Source: an uncultured Eubacteriales bacterium
GTDB lineage: Bacteria > Bacillota > Clostridia > Christensenellales > Borkfalkiaceae
Reading direction: 5' to 3'
Length of the DNA: 6,311 nt
Assembly: GCA_900556195.1 (NCBI GenBank)
Contig: USOJ01000071.1
Coordinates: 1 to 6,311 of the forward strand
Part shown: positions 5,817 through 6,311 of the stretch, piece by piece
Layout: the number at the start of each line of letters is the position of its first letter
How positions within the stretch are numbered: position 1 is the first letter of the stretch
Translations under genes and position numbers: made by a program
The notes under the pieces: model-generated
Databases searched by the model: none
What the model was told of the DNA's origin: nothing
The model's input: the letters and a program-made list of their open reading frames with translations, nothing else

Positions 5817-6278
5817 ATGGATATAGAAAAAATCGTCGAAGAAGTCGTAAAGACTTTGAAAAACGACAAAAAAATGACTCTTTCGCTCGCCCGCGAACTT
5901 TCGCGGCGAATGACCGAAGAGGCGAAAAAAAACGGCAATAAACTCGTTATTTCGATAGTTGACGAAAAGGCTCGCCCCGTGCTTACCGAAGTTATGGACG
6001 ACGCTTTTCTCGTAAGTTACGACGTTGCCAACCGTAAGGCGTATACTTCGGTTGCGATAAAGATGAGCACGGCGAAACTCGCCGAAGAAGTCAAATCGGG
6101 CGGCTCGCTCGAAGGGCTTGACACCCGCGACGGACTTATCTTTTTAGGCGGCGGCGCGCCGCTCGTCGCAGGCGGTAAGGTTATCGGCGGCATAGGAATA
6201 AGCGGCGGAACGGCGAAAGAAGATACGGCTTACGCCGAAACCGCGGTAAAGATTTTCAACGAAATAATAAGGTTATAA
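5817..6278 (+). CDS. GlcG/HbpS (DUF336, PduO C-terminal-like) family protein
   Basis: The 153-aa protein matches the GlcG/HbpS family over residues about 20-153: 'LVISIVDEKARPVL', then 'DVANRKAYTSVA', the Gly-rich 'FLGGGAPLVAGGKVIGGIGI' region and 'SGGTAKEDTAYAETAV'. Family members occur as the C-terminal domain of PduO and near diol-utilisation, glycolate and microcompartment genes. Some bind heme or cobalamin; the exact role is unclear even in studied cases. Here it is the third gene of the operon, one base after the activase stop, which supports a diol-type role for the GRE. Two things are odd. The sequence contains no His, Cys or Trp, so heme ligation through His or Cys is not possible. 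The first 18 residues ('MDIEKIVEEVVKTLKNDK') form a likely amphipathic helix resembling microcompartment encapsulation peptides, joined to the domain by a short charged linker. There is no secretion signal, unlike HbpS. Confidence 0.85.
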   Translation: MDIEKIVEEVVKTLKNDKKMTLSLARELSRRMTEEAKKNGNKLVISIVDEKARPVLTEVMDDAFLVSYDVANRKAYTSVAIKMSTAKLAEEVKSGGSLEGLDTRDGLIFLGGGAPLVAGGKVIGGIGISGGTAKEDTAYAETAVKIFNEIIRL

Positions 6279-6289
6279 AAATACGGGCT

Positions 6290-6311
6290 GACGCGTTTTG
6301 TAAAACGCGTC
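6290..6311. terminator. Perfect hairpin after the operon, possible terminator
   Basis: GACGCGTTTT (6290-6299) and AAAACGCGTC (6302-6311) form a 10-bp perfect inverted repeat around a 2-base centre, 11 bases after the DUF336 stop codon. The window ends exactly at the stem, so a following T-run cannot be seen. It may instead be an intergenic hairpin or an operator before another gene. Confidence 0.5.

Overview
The window is a bacterial chromosomal fragment. Gene packing is compact, the base composition is moderate, and the promoters match the sigma-70/sigma-A consensus almost perfectly. It also carries an oxygen-sensitive glycyl radical enzyme (GRE) and its radical SAM activase. Together these suggest a strict anaerobe, most likely an uncultured gut-type Bacillota/Clostridia. 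The taxonomy is inferred from gene style only; there is no rRNA or other marker gene here.

Left part (about 1-1500): a 364-aa protein joins an N-terminal HD-type metal phosphohydrolase domain to a C-terminal HAD subfamily IA phosphatase domain. It is followed by a small AT-rich gene for a 102-aa protein of unknown function. Both run on the + strand and end at a strong GC-rich hairpin (1449-1488), which probably terminates transcription in both directions. Centre (about 1507-2287): a minus-strand gene encodes a two-helix membrane protein of unknown function and has its own near-consensus promoter. The 269-bp gap from 2230 to 2498 carries this promoter, a second and perfect-consensus promoter facing right, three A-tracts spaced exactly 10 bp apart, and three copies of a 9-bp word.

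Right part (2408-6311): a tight three-gene operon. Gene 1 is a GRE (841 aa) with the Cys-Val-Glu-Pro active-site loop, a Gly-Trp-His-Asp motif and a Gly radical loop typical of the B12-independent glycerol/propane-1,2-diol dehydratase branch. Gene 2 overlaps it by one base. It is the radical SAM activase that would install the glycyl radical, but it lacks the cysteine-rich ferredoxin-like insert usual for activases of non-PFL GREs. Gene 3 starts one base after the activase stop and is a GlcG/HbpS (DUF336, PduO C-terminal-like) protein. It has no His or Cys, and its N-terminal amphipathic helix resembles bacterial-microcompartment targeting peptides. A perfect hairpin at the window edge (6290-6311) may end the operon.

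The likely joint role of the operon is radical dehydration of a small polyol to an aldehyde. The substrate is not fixed by the sequence, and no aldehyde- or alcohol-processing enzyme or shell protein lies in this window. The most interesting points are the ferredoxin-less activase, the histidine-free and possibly targeted DUF336 protein, and the HD-HAD fusion.
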